A DNA stretch of 64,000 nucleotides from NCBI GenBank assembly GCA_023630585.1, contig CM042543.1, positions 18,913,260-18,977,259 of the forward strand, written 5' to 3'. This DNA is from Cranoglanis bouderius. Its lineage: Eukaryota; Chordata; Actinopteri; Siluriformes; Cranoglanididae. The notes under the pieces were generated by a model. That model was not told where the DNA came from, searched no databases, and saw only the letters and a list, made by a program, of their open reading frames with translations. Shown here in pieces: positions 52,846 to 64,000 of this stretch. Numbering within the stretch: the first letter of the stretch is position 1; each line of letters starts with the position of its first letter. A program made the translations under genes and the position numbers.

Positions 52846-53405
52846 AACTGAATTGTATTTTACATGATTGTTAACTGATTGCGTTCATGAGCAAAAACAG
52901 TTAGGATGTTGACATCCTTTTTTTTTTAATGCTGTGAACTTCAGCAGATAACTGCAGAAGTAGCAAGAGAAGCAGTGTCAAATACACAATTTACAGTCCT
53001 TTTTCAGATCGATATTTTGAATGTTGTATTTACAGTAATCACTGTAAGTCACCAATGTTGCAGTCATGTCTGCAATAATAATTATTATAAACTCTTCCTC
53101 ACATCTGATGTTTGCATTCTTGTAATGATTCATAAAGCAAGCATTCACAATCAATAAGTGATATAAACATATTGGCCAGGTCTTAGTAATTACTTCAATA
53201 ATAAGTGTGCTCTTAATTCAGTCATTTGAATCGAGGAATAATCGTTGAGCTTTCTGGGCTTAAGCACACATGCCACAGGTTAAGTCACCTGAGCTGAGTG
53301 CCAAAATTCAGCAACATGTGACCGCTGTTGTTTAAACATGAGCTGCAGAAGAGAGGCCGTGTCTGTACACAGAAAGCAGTTAGAATATGCTAGAATATAA
53401 GTACA

Positions 53406-53409
<4 letters not shown>

Positions 53410-53483
<74 letters not shown>
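53410..53483 (+). repeat. (AC)n microsatellite
   Basis: A 74-bp CA tract. Confidence 0.97.
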
Positions 53484-53486
<3 letters not shown>

Positions 53487-53768
53487 TGCACAGAACAAAT
53501 TAAAAATGAAATCTCACACACACTGGGTGGGCTGGGTTTTTTTCTTTTTCACTGCACGTACATTAATCTTACATACAAAACTATACCAGTATTCAAACAC
53601 CAACGCAAACAGGCACACACTAAATTACCAAGTGTGCACACCATATTGTCTGGAAAGATAAATGTCCACCTGTTTCAGAGCACTACTTCAAACAGAGGAA
53701 CTTCAAAACGCAAGTGCAAGCTGCTTTTTTCATTCTGATTAGTCGCATCATTGAAAGCACAATACGCA

Positions 53769-53770
<2 letters not shown>

Positions 53771-53850
<80 letters not shown>
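53771..53850 (+). repeat. (TG)40 microsatellite
   Basis: An 80-bp TG tract. Confidence 0.97.
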
Positions 53851-53852
<2 letters not shown>

Positions 53853-54261
53853 TGTGTGTCACATCATGCAGTTCTTAAAAGCTAAGTAGAAGAAAAAAAG
53901 CATGAGAAAAGGAGAGGAATGGAAAGACTGAGCGACAAGAGAGAATGAGAGAGAAAGAGAAGGAGGGATTGAGAATATTCGCCCAGGTGGTCCTGTGCCC
54001 CTGCTGCCGCTGGGCAGAGCTCTGACGTGAGGGGGAGAACTTGAAACCCATGCAAATGTGATCACTCCTGCTCCCACTGATTGGAACTGCAGCGTATGAT
54101 TAAATATAATTGCAAAAAAACCTTTTCCAAATGCCTCGGCAGTCTGGGGGGAAAAAAACGTAGAGGAAGGATTTAGAAGTCATTCTTTGTCTTTGAAAGA
54201 GAGAAGGAGGGAGGGGGGGAAGGTTCCGTCTGTTAAGCTTGTGTGTCCACGAGGTTAAATA

Positions 54262-54263
<2 letters not shown>

Positions 54264-54329
<66 letters not shown>
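54264..54329 (+). repeat. (GT)n(GA)n compound microsatellite
   Basis: A GT tract to 54318 followed by a short GA tract. Confidence 0.95.
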
Positions 54330-54459
54330 ACCAGGACTGTTTTCATTGCTTCTGGAGGGAGCTGGTCACTACATGCAGGGGGCTGCGGAAAGCGATGCGG
54401 ATTTGCTGGCAGATAAAGTAGCAAAAGGTTCAGGAGCTGAGTGTCACCGGCCTGATGAT

Positions 54460-54660
54460 TGATGGCCGAGGCGGAACGCTTAAGTCAACAGCGCATGAGC
54501 ACGTCCAGGCCATCCCAAGCAAATGAAAGCGCAGTGCCGTTCCACTCAGCACCCATTTAAGGGTCAGGAGTCTCCGTGCACCCGCAGCTCGGCTCACGCC
54601 ATTATGTTATCAAAAATACCTCACATGCAGGAGGCAGCTAGGGGCTAATATCAACACATG
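54460..54660. promoter_or_regulatory. candidate conserved noncoding element
   Basis: A GC-richer, repeat-free island of mixed sequence between the microsatellites at 54264-54329 and 54733-54782 (for example gccattatgttatcaaaaat, ggctaatatcaacacatgg). No open frame or known repeat. Offered only as a candidate from composition. Confidence 0.2.
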
Positions 54661-54731
54661 GTTTTCAGATGAGAGGAAAAAAGAAAGTGAGAGAGACAGA
54701 GAGAGAGAGGGAGAGAGAAAATGAGAGAGAA

Positions 54732-54732
<1 letters not shown>

Positions 54733-54782
<50 letters not shown>
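54733..54782 (+). repeat. (GA)n microsatellite
   Basis: A pure GA tract, with impure GA-rich DNA from 54685. Confidence 0.95.
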
Positions 54783-54784
<2 letters not shown>

Positions 54785-55374
54785 ACTACACAGAAGTGTT
54801 TAGGTGGTGGTGCTTCCTCATATATTAGTCAGCCATTAGTGAGTGTGTGACAGGATTTGGGGGTTCAGGGTCACTGGGAAGGGGAGCAGGTGTCCCTCAC
54901 TGATCTGTCTGCAGTTCTACTTCAACAGCTTAATCATTAAAACACACAACTCTCTCTCCATTCTGATATTCTCTGGCTGTGAAACCTGTGTTAACTTTGC
55001 TTGCCAGAGAAATGAAGATGACAAATATTCATTGTCTTTTCTTCTACAGGGGAAAAAATATGCAGCTGTATTTGTGACTATGGGAGAATGTGTGCGTGTG
55101 TGAGCTGGTGTTCTTGAGGTTAATTACGGTACAGGGAGGTCATTAATAAACTCGATCGCTGTGAAAATAAAGACTGGAATCTTTTCTCAAAATATCCTCG
55201 AAGCCAACAACTGTGCTTTTGGTTAGGCTTTAAAGCCGTGTATTTCTCATGTGGGTCCTTTTGTATGACACGACCATCATAAAAATCGAAGTTGTATTAT
55301 ATCAGTGTGTACAGCATCAACATCATCATAGAGTTACAGTGACAGGCTATAACATAGGTATGCATAAACATAAT

Positions 55375-55705
55375 GTGTTTGCTGTACTATCCTTACACTA
55401 ACAGAGGACCGTCCACTGACATAAATATTAATGCAGCTAATTAATGCTTCGCATATACATAAGTCTAGAATCAGTAACCAAAAGGAAACCTTTCGGCTTT
55501 TTCCGTTTTCTTTCTTTTTTTTAAAATAAAAGGTGCAGTTTTTGTTAAAAAAATAAATAAATAAATAAACAAAAAAGCTATTTATCCAGCCAAATATTCC
55601 CACAAGGTCAAAATTGTCAGACATTACTGTCATTGTGTGAACATTTGGTCCCCTTCAAGTTATAAAAACATGCACGCACACACACGCACGTACGCACACA
55701 CGCAC
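55375..55705 (+). repeat. interspersed repeat, family A copy 3
   Basis: Contains gaggaccgtccactgaca, attaatgc stretches, agtaaccaaaaggaaacctt, a T-rich middle, then aacatttggtccccttcaag followed by CA-rich DNA (55673-55706). Same order as the copies at 36320 and 38850. Confidence 0.55.
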
Positions 55706-57605
55706 ACATTACAGACTCCAGAGCCTCTTGAGTTGAGACTAAACTCCACAATCTCATCAGCTGCCCTTTAAACAATGTAAAATTAAATTCTCTATATTTA
55801 ATTTTGAAATGCGGCCCATCTGCAGCGTAACATGTTCTAAATATATACAAACAAGTTGAAATGTCTCTCCCTCCCCAGAGAGCGAGAGAGCACAAGAAAG
55901 CGAGGCATTGCAGTGGTTTAGAGCATTTTCATCAGTGTGTTTGTCTTCCACTCCAAATGAATGGCAGATGCTGTGAGGAAGGGTATGAACAGCAGTGAGA
56001 CCTTTTTCAAATGGCCTCAGAACAAGAGAGAGAGAGAGAGAGAGAAGAAAGAAAGATGATGAACCCCCCACACACTTGCACACATACACAAAATCACCCA
56101 GATTTCTTTGCCGATATCTTATTGCTGCAATCTCCAGTTGATTAAGAGCAGGCCAGGCTGCTAAGCAGAGTGTATTTAGAGATAAGATGGACTGGCGGAA
56201 GGGCTCAGGATCCAACTGCACTGATATTCTGGAGGTCTTGGCTGCGGTGGAGCCCAGTACAGGAACAGCACCTCAGGGGCCATGTTAACTACGGCCACAG
56301 ACAGCCCACTATCATGGCTGCACATCACACGGCACACAACAGCCAACCACTTTACTACATACAAAGATCAGATGGTGAACCAGAGGCTGTTACGGGAGAC
56401 ACAGAGCTGAAGGGCTTTAGTCAGGCACCCATAAGAATGAAAAATCCAGACTCTGCCCCCTACTCTACTTTCCAAACTGTTTGTGTTTAGCCTCACTACA
56501 GCCTTTTTTACTTAAAGGAGGATCTACGCTTATTCCAAAGTCATGACGAGTAACAAGAACGAGACATCTGAATATTTTCCTATAAAGTTGGAATTGTACA
56601 ATAATTACTTTTTTTTTTACCATGTAAAAGGTGAAATTCATAATATGGCATTATGTAAAGTGGTATAAAATTGTAGCAATCTGCTTGTGCTACCTTCATC
56701 TTCCTCACCTTCCTCTCTTCTTGGCTAAGTCACCTCTTGTTCCTTTCCCCCACATCTCTCCTGCCGAGTCTCCCAGCTGCAGCCCAGTCTGAGTACCTCT
56801 GATTTGGGTTAAGTGATTATTACCCCACTGTGGTTTGGGAAGAGATGCAGTCTGGAAAGAAGACAGCACACACACACACACACTCCCACACACAAGCCTC
56901 TATTGTGCATGTGTATGCATGCTGTGTGTTTGGATGCATGGGTAAAAGTCCACATGATCACATCGCAATTTTTTTTTTAACATTGAAGAACCTTTAAGTA
57001 ATTTGTTGGACACCAAATCCAGCCTCGCAGCTTGGCTGAGAGAGAATGAAAGAAAGCACAAAGATGCAAACACATATTTACGACCTTGAGTTAAACTGTC
57101 TCTCACTGTGTAATTCTTAATTTTTTTACTGCAGGCTGGGGTGAACAAAGTGCATGTTCTGTTATTCTTCCATCCTCCTCTCCCTACATAAACTGTGCAG
57201 ATTTAGAGCAGAGTTTCATCACTTCCACAGGGACCTGCATTAGCACCACTTCAGGTCTAGCCACTACTGACTCACAAGCAGTGAGGATGGACTGTTCCAT
57301 CTTAATCAACTCCATCGCTTCTGGTCCCCGTGCACAGTTGCTTCCAACTGAGTTTTGTTTTTTTTAAACAAAAAAATACAAGGATTCATTATTAGATAAA
57401 TATATGGTAGGAAAAGATGGGACCAGCAAATAATGTAATCCAAAAGTCACTAAGATCAATGTCTTTCATGCAGGGTGTGCACACAGGGTCAGCATCTTTG
57501 TGTCCAGTAGTACTGTTTATTACCTCAAACAGCAAATTAGCAATTCCTTAACTCCATAAACCTGTATCTTGAACAAATGCACTAAGCTGGATGAAGAAGC
57601 TTACA

Positions 57606-57772
57606 CCTTTGGTATCAGCACACATGAAATAAACACAAGGATTTGATAGTGTGAATGCTAAACAGAAAGAATTGATTTTTAAAATCTAGACATTTTATAT
57701 ATATATAAATTTCTGTTTAGCATTCACACTATCAAATCCTTGTGTTTATTTCATGTGTGCTGACACCAAAGG
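57606..57772. repeat. near-perfect inverted repeat, 63-bp arms, 41-nt loop
   Basis: The left arm 57606-57668 (starts cctttggtatcagcacac) and right arm 57710-57772 (ends gtgtgctgacaccaaagg) are reverse complements with one mismatch in 63. The loop 57669-57709 is AT-rich and includes tatatatata. The left arm occurs once more only as its partner. A 5'-truncated Tc1 copy starts 14 bp to the right. No coding potential. Confidence 0.95.
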
Positions 57773-57785
57773 TAACACCATAGAT

Positions 57786-58885
57786 GGGCATTGAAAATTC
57801 AGGGCAATAATTAAGAAATTCCAGTCAACTCAATCAACATGGAATTGGATGTGTGTCTATACTGTCTCAACACACTGTGAAGAGAATGGTTCGAGTGGCC
57901 AAAAAATCTCCAAGGATCACAGCTGGAGAACTGCAGAAGTTAGTTGCGTCTTGGGGTCAGAAAGTCTCCAAAACTACAATCCGAAGTCACCTACATCACC
58001 ACAAGTTGTTTGGAAGGGTTTCAAGAAAAAAGCCTCTACTCTCATCCAAAAACATACTTCTTCGTCTTCAGTTTGCCAGACACTATTGGAACTTCAAATA
58101 GGAAGGGCTCTATGGCCAGATGAAACCAAAATAGAGCTTTCTGGCAATAAACACCAGAGGTGGTTTTGGGGCACAAGAGAGGTAGCCATATGGAAAAGTA
58201 CCTCATGCCCACAGTTAAATATGGTGGTGGCTCTTTAATGTTTTGGGGCTGTTTTTCTGCCAGAGGACCTGGACATTTTGTTAGGATACATGGCATCATG
58301 GACTCTATCAAATAGCAACAGATATTAAATGAAAACCTGACTGCCTCTGCCAGAAAGCTTAAAATGGGCCGTGGTTGGATCTTCCAGCAGGACAATGATC
58401 CAAAACATACATCAAAATCAACACAAAAATGGTTTACTGACCACAAAATCAAGGTCCTGCCATGGCCATCCCAGTCCACTGACTTGAAACTCATAGAAAA
58501 CCTGTGGGGTGAACTGAAGAGGAGAGTCCACCAGTGTGGACCTCGAAATTTGGAGGATCTGGAGAGATTCTGTATGCAGGAATGGTCTCAGGTCCCTTGC
58601 CATGTATTCTCCAACCTCATCAGGCATTATAGGAGAAGACTCAGAGCTGTTATCTTGGCAAAGGGAGGAAACACAAAGTATTGACTAAAAGGGTGCCAAT
58701 AATTGTTGCACACCTATATTTAACAAAAAAATTGTTTTTTTGATAAACCTGTGTTTTGTTTGCAATTGTCTGATATCCATGAGAGCGGAGTATTTTTGAG
58801 TATTTTTTTTTTGTAAAGACAATTTTTCACAGCCTTTTTTGCTAATAATATTTACCGAGGGTGCCAATATTAGTGGAGGGAACTG
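57786..58885 (+). mobile_element. Tc1-like transposon, 5' truncated (family B copy 2)
   Basis: Begins inside the transposase gene at the equivalent of about 49238 in copy 1 and runs to an intact right TIR ending at 58885 (cctcggtaaatatt side, then gccaatattagtggagg), followed by TA. Nearly identical to copy 1: about eight differences over a 330-bp stretch compared by eye. Confidence 0.92.
57849..58684 (+). pseudogene. Tc1 transposase pseudogene (family B copy 2)
   Basis: SILSQHTVKRMVRVAKKSPR, then ITAGELQKLVASWGQKVSK and TTIRSHLHHHKLFGRVSRKK give a well-kept second helix-turn-helix and linker. The frame breaks at FARHYWNFK (58095-58107) and LWPDETKIELSGNKHQRW follows in another frame (first Asp kept). 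After a second shift near 58170-58200 come MGRGWIFQQDNDPKHTSKS (second Asp kept) and LIENLWGELKRRVHQ (Glu kept), ending GGNTKY at 58684. The N-terminal helix-turn-helix is missing by truncation. Confidence 0.92.
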
Positions 58886-59207
58886 TATATATAAAATGAC
58901 AGCTTAGAGACGAAATGCCCTAATTTAGCATATAAACTTTTAACTTTAATGAATGTATGTGATGTTTAGTTTAAAATAAGCAGTAAAAAAATACATTGTC
59001 TAATTTCAAATACATTAAGCATTCGATAGACAATGTCAAAATTACTTAAGAAGTCATCAGAAATAATCAAATAAACATATTATCTATTCACTAACTGTAG
59101 AATAGAGTATACTAAGTCCCCAAATAACTGAAAAGGTAATGTAAAAAGAAAAAAAAAATCACTGCTTTAATTAATCCGCTCCAATACTTAGTGTTATGGG
59201 GCAGAAA

Positions 59208-59931
59208 ATTTATCCATCCATTTTCCATACCCAGTCCGTACAGGATTTTTTTTTGTGATTGTTGCGGCCAAAAATACTTGATTTTGCTGCATCTTTTTTC
59301 AAAAATTGCAGTGCAATTTGCTGAGTTTTTTGTGCTTTTTTGCATAAAACTACTTGAATTGGTGAAATTGCAACTGCACGAAATCATTTTGCACAGTCTT
59401 TCGCAGTGATGTTTGAGACCTTTTAACTGTACTCATGTTCGATGCACGTGAATTGAAGAGGGCTTTGACTGAATGTGTGTTGTGATGACGTCACATGACG
59501 CATGTTGGCCCAAATCTGCGGTGATTTTAAAAAATCCTCTGAATATTGCGGAGTTTGCTTGATTGCTTGATTACAGTCCTGGAGGGACTGCATACCGCTT
59601 ATCCTACACAGGGTCACAGGGGAGCCTGGAGCCTATCCAAGGGAGCTCAGGCACAAGGCAGGGGACACCCTGGACGGGGTGCCAACCAATCGCACTGCAC
59701 ATTCGAACACACATTTACACACTACGGACAATTTGGGAATGACAATCAGCCTACAATGCATGTCTTTGGACTGAAGAGGAAAACGCAGTACCCAGAGGAA
59801 CTCTCTGAGGCACGTGGAGGACATGCAATCTCCACGCACACGCAGGGTGGGGAGAGGATTCGAACTCCCCAAACCCCAGAGGTGCGAGGCAAACACACTA
59901 ACCACTAAACCACCCTGCCATCTCCGGGACG
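59208..59931 (-). mobile_element. tRNA-derived SINE, minus, split by a nested element
   Basis: The tail side atccatccattttccatacc (59208-59231) continues, after the nested element, with gcttatcctacacagggtca at 59597, then the core (ggactgaagaggaaaacgca) and the head near 59860-59930 (reversed: ggtttagtggttag A-box side, gagttcgaatcc B box). Head to head with the SINE at 59932. Confidence 0.85.
59232..59590. mobile_element. nested non-autonomous DNA transposon, 359 bp
   Basis: Ends CAGTCCGTACAGGA and, reversed, CAGTCCCTCCAGGA. CATACC is duplicated directly on both sides (59226-59231 and 59591-59596), and removal of the element plus one copy restores the SINE. The interior is AT-rich with ttgcagtgcaatttgctgag and aattgcaactgcacgaaatc and has no transposase motif. 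The superfamily is not assigned; a 6-bp duplication is unusual. Confidence 0.8.
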
Positions 59932-60222
59932 AGGGTTCAATTCCCGCCACGGCCATGTGTATTTGCATGCAGAGTCTGCATGTTCTCCTCATGCTTCGGG
60001 GGTTTCCTCCGGGTACTCCGGTTTCCTCCCCCAGTCCAAAGACATGCATTGTAGGCTGATTGGCATGTTCAAAAGTGTCCGTAGTGTGTGATTGTGCCCT
60101 GCAATGGACTAGCACCCCATCCAGGGTGTCCCCCCGCCTGTGCCCCATGCCCCTTGGGATGGGCTCCAGGTTCCCCGCGACCCAGTAAGGATAGGCAGTA
60201 TAGAAAATGGATAGGTGGATGA
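59932..60222 (+). mobile_element. tRNA-derived SINE, plus, A box lost
   Basis: Starts at the B-box region (gagggttcaattcccgcc), then tgcatgttctcctcatgctt, ttcctcccccagtccaaaga, tgtaggctgattggcatg, gtgccctgcaatggactagc and a tail with agaaaatggataggtgg. It meets the minus SINE head to head, so only one head is complete. Confidence 0.85.
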
Positions 60223-62529
60223 TTTTATACATAATCATAAACTCATATCTAATTATAAAAATATGATTATATTGTCCCTGTTCTTCTGGATGGCATCCAA
60301 TATATGAGTAAGAGAATTTAACCTATATTAAATATATCACAACAATATGTGTGCAGCGATACACGATATAAGCAGTGCTATCCAGAAAACGACAGCGCTT
60401 ATGAATTACAGCAACTTCTGTTGAATACACTGTGAGCATGCTGAGTGATCTATGATTTTACTTATTTTGTGGTCTTGCAAATGACAGGCATTTCCAAGCA
60501 GTGTGTCATGACTATGTCAGAAAAACGATGATTAATCACAATTAATAGCCAGAATCGCAGTACAAATAAAGCTAGTTTCAATAATAAGTTTAGTCATAAA
60601 TATGTAACTGTAGTAAGTGCATTCATTCAGCGTGGCACTGGCATGATTTGAATTATATTTGTTTAAGTTTTAAAAAAGGCAGCCCAAATTTAGCAGGCCA
60701 TTCCCAATAAATTTCTGTCAGTGAAAAATAATGGATCAAGTCACTTTTGAAGTAGCCGTGTAGCAATCATGGTCAATGCGCCCCACTCTCCGGGGGGTCC
60801 ATCACCAGTATGTTTTATCAGTATCTCCTATTTGCTCTATAACAACTTACAATGAGTTACATATGGCTCTCAAAGAGCACATGCATGTAAGTACAAACAG
60901 ACAGACAGAAACACACAGCATACAAAAACTGCACTCTCCTCAGAGGTTACATCCTAATCAGTTTTATCTTGGACTTAAAAGAAAAATCCACCCTGAATGG
61001 CTTGTGATCTTAGTTTGGAGTTGACTATTGTAATTTAAACTTATTTCATTGACATGTTGGTTCATTTCCACTTTGGTTAACAGTTTCCTACATTACCCAC
61101 AATGCCATTTAATTACCTGCTAATAGTAGTGTCAGGGTGATTTAGCCCTTGCTGTTTCTCTACCTGAAGAGATTGATGCAGCAGCACATTAGTCTTTAAG
61201 TCTGTCCACCTACTTATTTGTGCACTCAAACAGATCAGGTTCTAAAGTTTCAACTTTCATACCAATACCACCATGATGTTGTGCTTGTTATCTCATAGAT
61301 TGCTAACTAGCCAGGTCAAGTCTCTGCCATAACTCAGCATAACTACATCATATAGCTGTACTGCAGTCCGGAATGTTTTGCTGTCTCCATTACTTCCATG
61401 TTGGAGTTCTACAGTAATTAATATGACATTGAACTCTGCTTGGAAAAGTGTGTAAGAAAAGAAGCGCTTACACTTTTCAGGGGCCAACAATGAAACCTAA
61501 CTGTTATCCCTTATGTGTGAGATCATTTCATTTTTCTCTCTCTTATTAAACGCCATTTCAACTGCGTTAGCAACGTCCCCCTGTGCCATCAGTGCGGCAG
61601 ACAACAGCTAACTTCTCACAGGAGTAATGAAAATGCAGCATCAATCGACATATGAACACCATAATCAAGAAGCACATCACTAATATTTCAATATAAATAC
61701 ATTTAATGTGTTTCAAAAGTTTTCCTTTAAACTGTAGGCATGAACAGCAGATAAATACAGCTGCATAACCAATGCATATGTGCGTCAAATGTATAAAAAG
61801 CATGCGCCAAAAGGTATAATTAGGGAATGTCTAAAAGAAGGATTCCCCTTTATAAAATAAACACTGTAGGCTGGTGGGAAATGCAAATATGTGTTAGTAC
61901 TGAGTGAGCCTCAGATTAGCCGTACTGCTCTAGTGCATGTGGACGATGACTCACTCGTTGCTGCTCACATCGGCACAGAAGGGGCTCCATATCTGGCGCT
62001 CCCTGTGCTCTGCTCTCGCTCTCAAAACAAGGCCAGTCCAAAGAGCAAACATCAGCTGGGAGACCACCAGGGTGACTCGCTCCCCTTGTATTTGTTTAAA
62101 CTTTCACGGCTTGGCTCAGCTACTCCGGGGCCATCTCTCACCCTTCGCTTTTTGCCTAGTTTGCACCTACAGGCAGCAGGCAGAGGAAGTGTCTTCCTCC
62201 AGCTGACCCTGGTGGTGATGTTGCCCTCTGGCCTACAGTCATGGCGGGGGTCCTGACCCTTCCAACTCTTCCCACCAGGGCTGACCGTCTCAGGGCCATT
62301 TACACAGGCCTCACCCAGAGAGGAAGTAAGTCATCTGCGTTTACCCCTACCAACAGACCAAGGCTCCAATACTGCAGGCCGAGACGGTTGGGAAAAGAAT
62401 GAGCTGGAGAGATGGATGAGCTCTCAGGGTGGCCAATGCATCTGGAGGCCGAATGCTGAGGCACTGATGAGCGTGGGCCAGAGGAGCTATAGGCAGGCTG
62501 TTGTTTTATCTTCCCCTGCGATTCCCCCA

Positions 62530-62630
62530 CTGGCCATTAATGCCGGGCCATAAACGCACGGCGCTGAAAACATATTTGGGTCGTGATGTCATGAGCGTGT
62601 TTTATAGTGCTTGCAGTCAAAACACAACCC
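62530..62630. promoter_or_regulatory. candidate conserved noncoding element
   Basis: A repeat-free stretch with ccattaatgcc, ccataaacgc, a CRE-like TGATGTCA (62584-62591) and tgttttatagtgc. Combined homeobox and CRE-type motifs outside repeats make it a candidate enhancer. No open frame. Confidence 0.25.
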
Positions 62631-63001
62631 AGCATCCACATGTGTGAGGTAAGGTTCCCCCTCTCTCACTTTGCTCACACCTATGCTCACTCTCTCCCAC
62701 TTTCCTGAAGCTCACAAGCCAGAGAAAAGCTGCTGGGAAGAATAGGCATGAGATGAGGCAGGCTGTCTGGGCTCAGGATGGAAAACTGGGACATGGTTTA
62801 TGATCTGTGCTCCCTATCTTCCAGTAAAATTCACACCAGAGCTTTTTCCAGTGAAGCAGCATCACTAGCCGCCCAGCCAATGATAACAGGCTGACGCGCG
62901 GAGAAGCAATCCAAACACATCAGGAGAAGCTCTCCATGGTGGAAATGCCTGCAGGCCACTTTTTCTACATCATCTCTCTTTCCACAGCCTTCTGAAGCCC
63001 A

Positions 63002-63003
<2 letters not shown>

Positions 63004-63034
<31 letters not shown>
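63004..63034 (+). repeat. (CA)n microsatellite
   Basis: A 31-bp CA tract. Confidence 0.95.
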
Positions 63035-63041
<7 letters not shown>

Positions 63042-64000
63042 GGGATCCCCATTTAGCCTCACTGCTAATGACTTGCAGCACTAATTGAACCATGCAAGAT
63101 TCCATCTCCTCCCTTTCAGAACACAGGATGAAAGCACCTCATTATTTGGTGAGTTCCTCCTGTGGATGAAGGTTTGGATGATTAGACAGTTGTCAACGGG
63201 GAAGGAACAAGCTAAATGAGGAAGTTAAAACTTAAAACTACTGATCTGGAAAGGGTACTTCTCCTGTATAAATGACAACGATAAGACAAAACGACAAAAA
63301 AAGAGATGAGCCTATGAGTTACACTGAGCTCATGCAGTAAACATGCAGAAACTGATGCAAGAAGGACAGACAATTCAGGGATAACATGCAATATTATAAG
63401 TCTGGATAAAGAAAACAGAAACAACAACAGAACTACACACGCTATATGGAATTCAGGACATCCTCGCAACCTGAGACAACAGGGCCATCTGCAATGTTCC
63501 CATGCCACAGTAAATCACTGCACTGCAAGCGCTGATAGGACCCAGAGTCGCCCGCAAAGATGCAGAGTGGAAAAATGCACATGTGTATTCTCTCTTCCCC
63601 TTGAAATTCAAGGTAACGAGTGATTTGCACGGCTAAATCAAAAGCAAGTGTACGTGAAGTGAATTTTGACTTTGTGAGGACAACATAAAGGCCCTTGAAC
63701 ATGCTTCACATTAAATATATGAAAGGACACTTTAATCCATTTGCCTTCATCTCACCAAAAAAAAAATAAAAAATAAAAAAGCAGGTCTCACAGAGACAGA
63801 TTCTGTTAGTCATAAAAACATGCGTTTGGCTAATGTACCAAATGTGTACCACATTATTGTCATTATTGTTATGATTCATTTTAGTTGGTGCGGGACAGGA
63901 TTGTATATACACTCTGATTCTCTTAAAGAGGAATAAACTGCCCTGGCTTTCCATCCACTGCTTGAGGTATGCTTATCTTTGATTTGAGGCTTATCATTCT

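Noticed and set aside
61891..62256. 121-aa plus-strand open frame in GC-richer DNA
   Set aside because: No recognisable domain, opposite strand to the host gene, and no splice or start context. Probably chance.

Overview
The window reads as intronic DNA of a teleost fish gene. The anchor is two short exons on the minus strand, at 24009-24057 and 5482-5565. Spliced together they stay in frame and encode the first carrier repeat of SLC25A21, the mitochondrial oxodicarboxylate carrier, including the PLDVVKTR signature. They match the vertebrate protein almost residue for residue. By homology they are exons 2 and 3. Exon 1 was not found and probably lies beyond the right edge; exon 4 onward lies beyond the left edge. 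The 18.4 kb intron 2 is therefore complete, and parts of introns 3 and 1 fill the rest. In tetrapods this gene sits between PAX9 (3' side, here left) and MIPOL1/FOXA1 (5' side, here right), and its introns are a known kind of place for long-range enhancers. No other protein-coding gene of the host was recognised.

The rest is repeats, typical of a teleost. There are at least nine Tc1-like copies, several with intact terminal inverted repeats (TIRs) of about 200 bp, inner direct repeats and TA target duplications. All transposase genes are broken. There is also a hAT-like non-autonomous element carrying a 10-bp minisatellite, a DIRS-like retrotransposon remnant, an L2-like LINE 3' end, tRNA-derived SINEs of the Mermaid-like type known from catfish, two copies of a palindromic MITE, and several smaller repeat families. 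Simple repeats are very dense: (CA)n, (TA)n, (GA)n, poly(A) and a run of 21 G. The abundance of Tc1 and the SINE type would suit an otophysan fish such as a catfish, but the species cannot be fixed from this sequence.

Layout: 1-5481 is intron 3 with little structure; 5482-5565 is exon 3; 5566-24008 is intron 2, holding the hAT to Tc1 chain at 7.2-10.7 kb, Tc1 copies at 12.7, 15.8 and 18.2 kb, a tRNA-like inverted pair at 16.6 kb and the DIRS remnant at 19.8-21.1 kb; 24009-24057 is exon 2; 24058-64000 is intron 1. Intron 1 is quiet from 24 to 34 kb, repeat-rich from 34 to 60 kb, and quieter and more GC-rich at 60-64 kb.

The most unusual structures are a near-perfect hairpin with 63-bp arms at 57606-57772, eight phased copies of a TTGCGTG-containing 10-mer inside the hAT element, palindromic SINE and MITE arrangements that could fold into long double-stranded RNA within the intron transcript, and two Tc1 copies that share the same disabling lesions. 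No new enzymatic or defence system was found.
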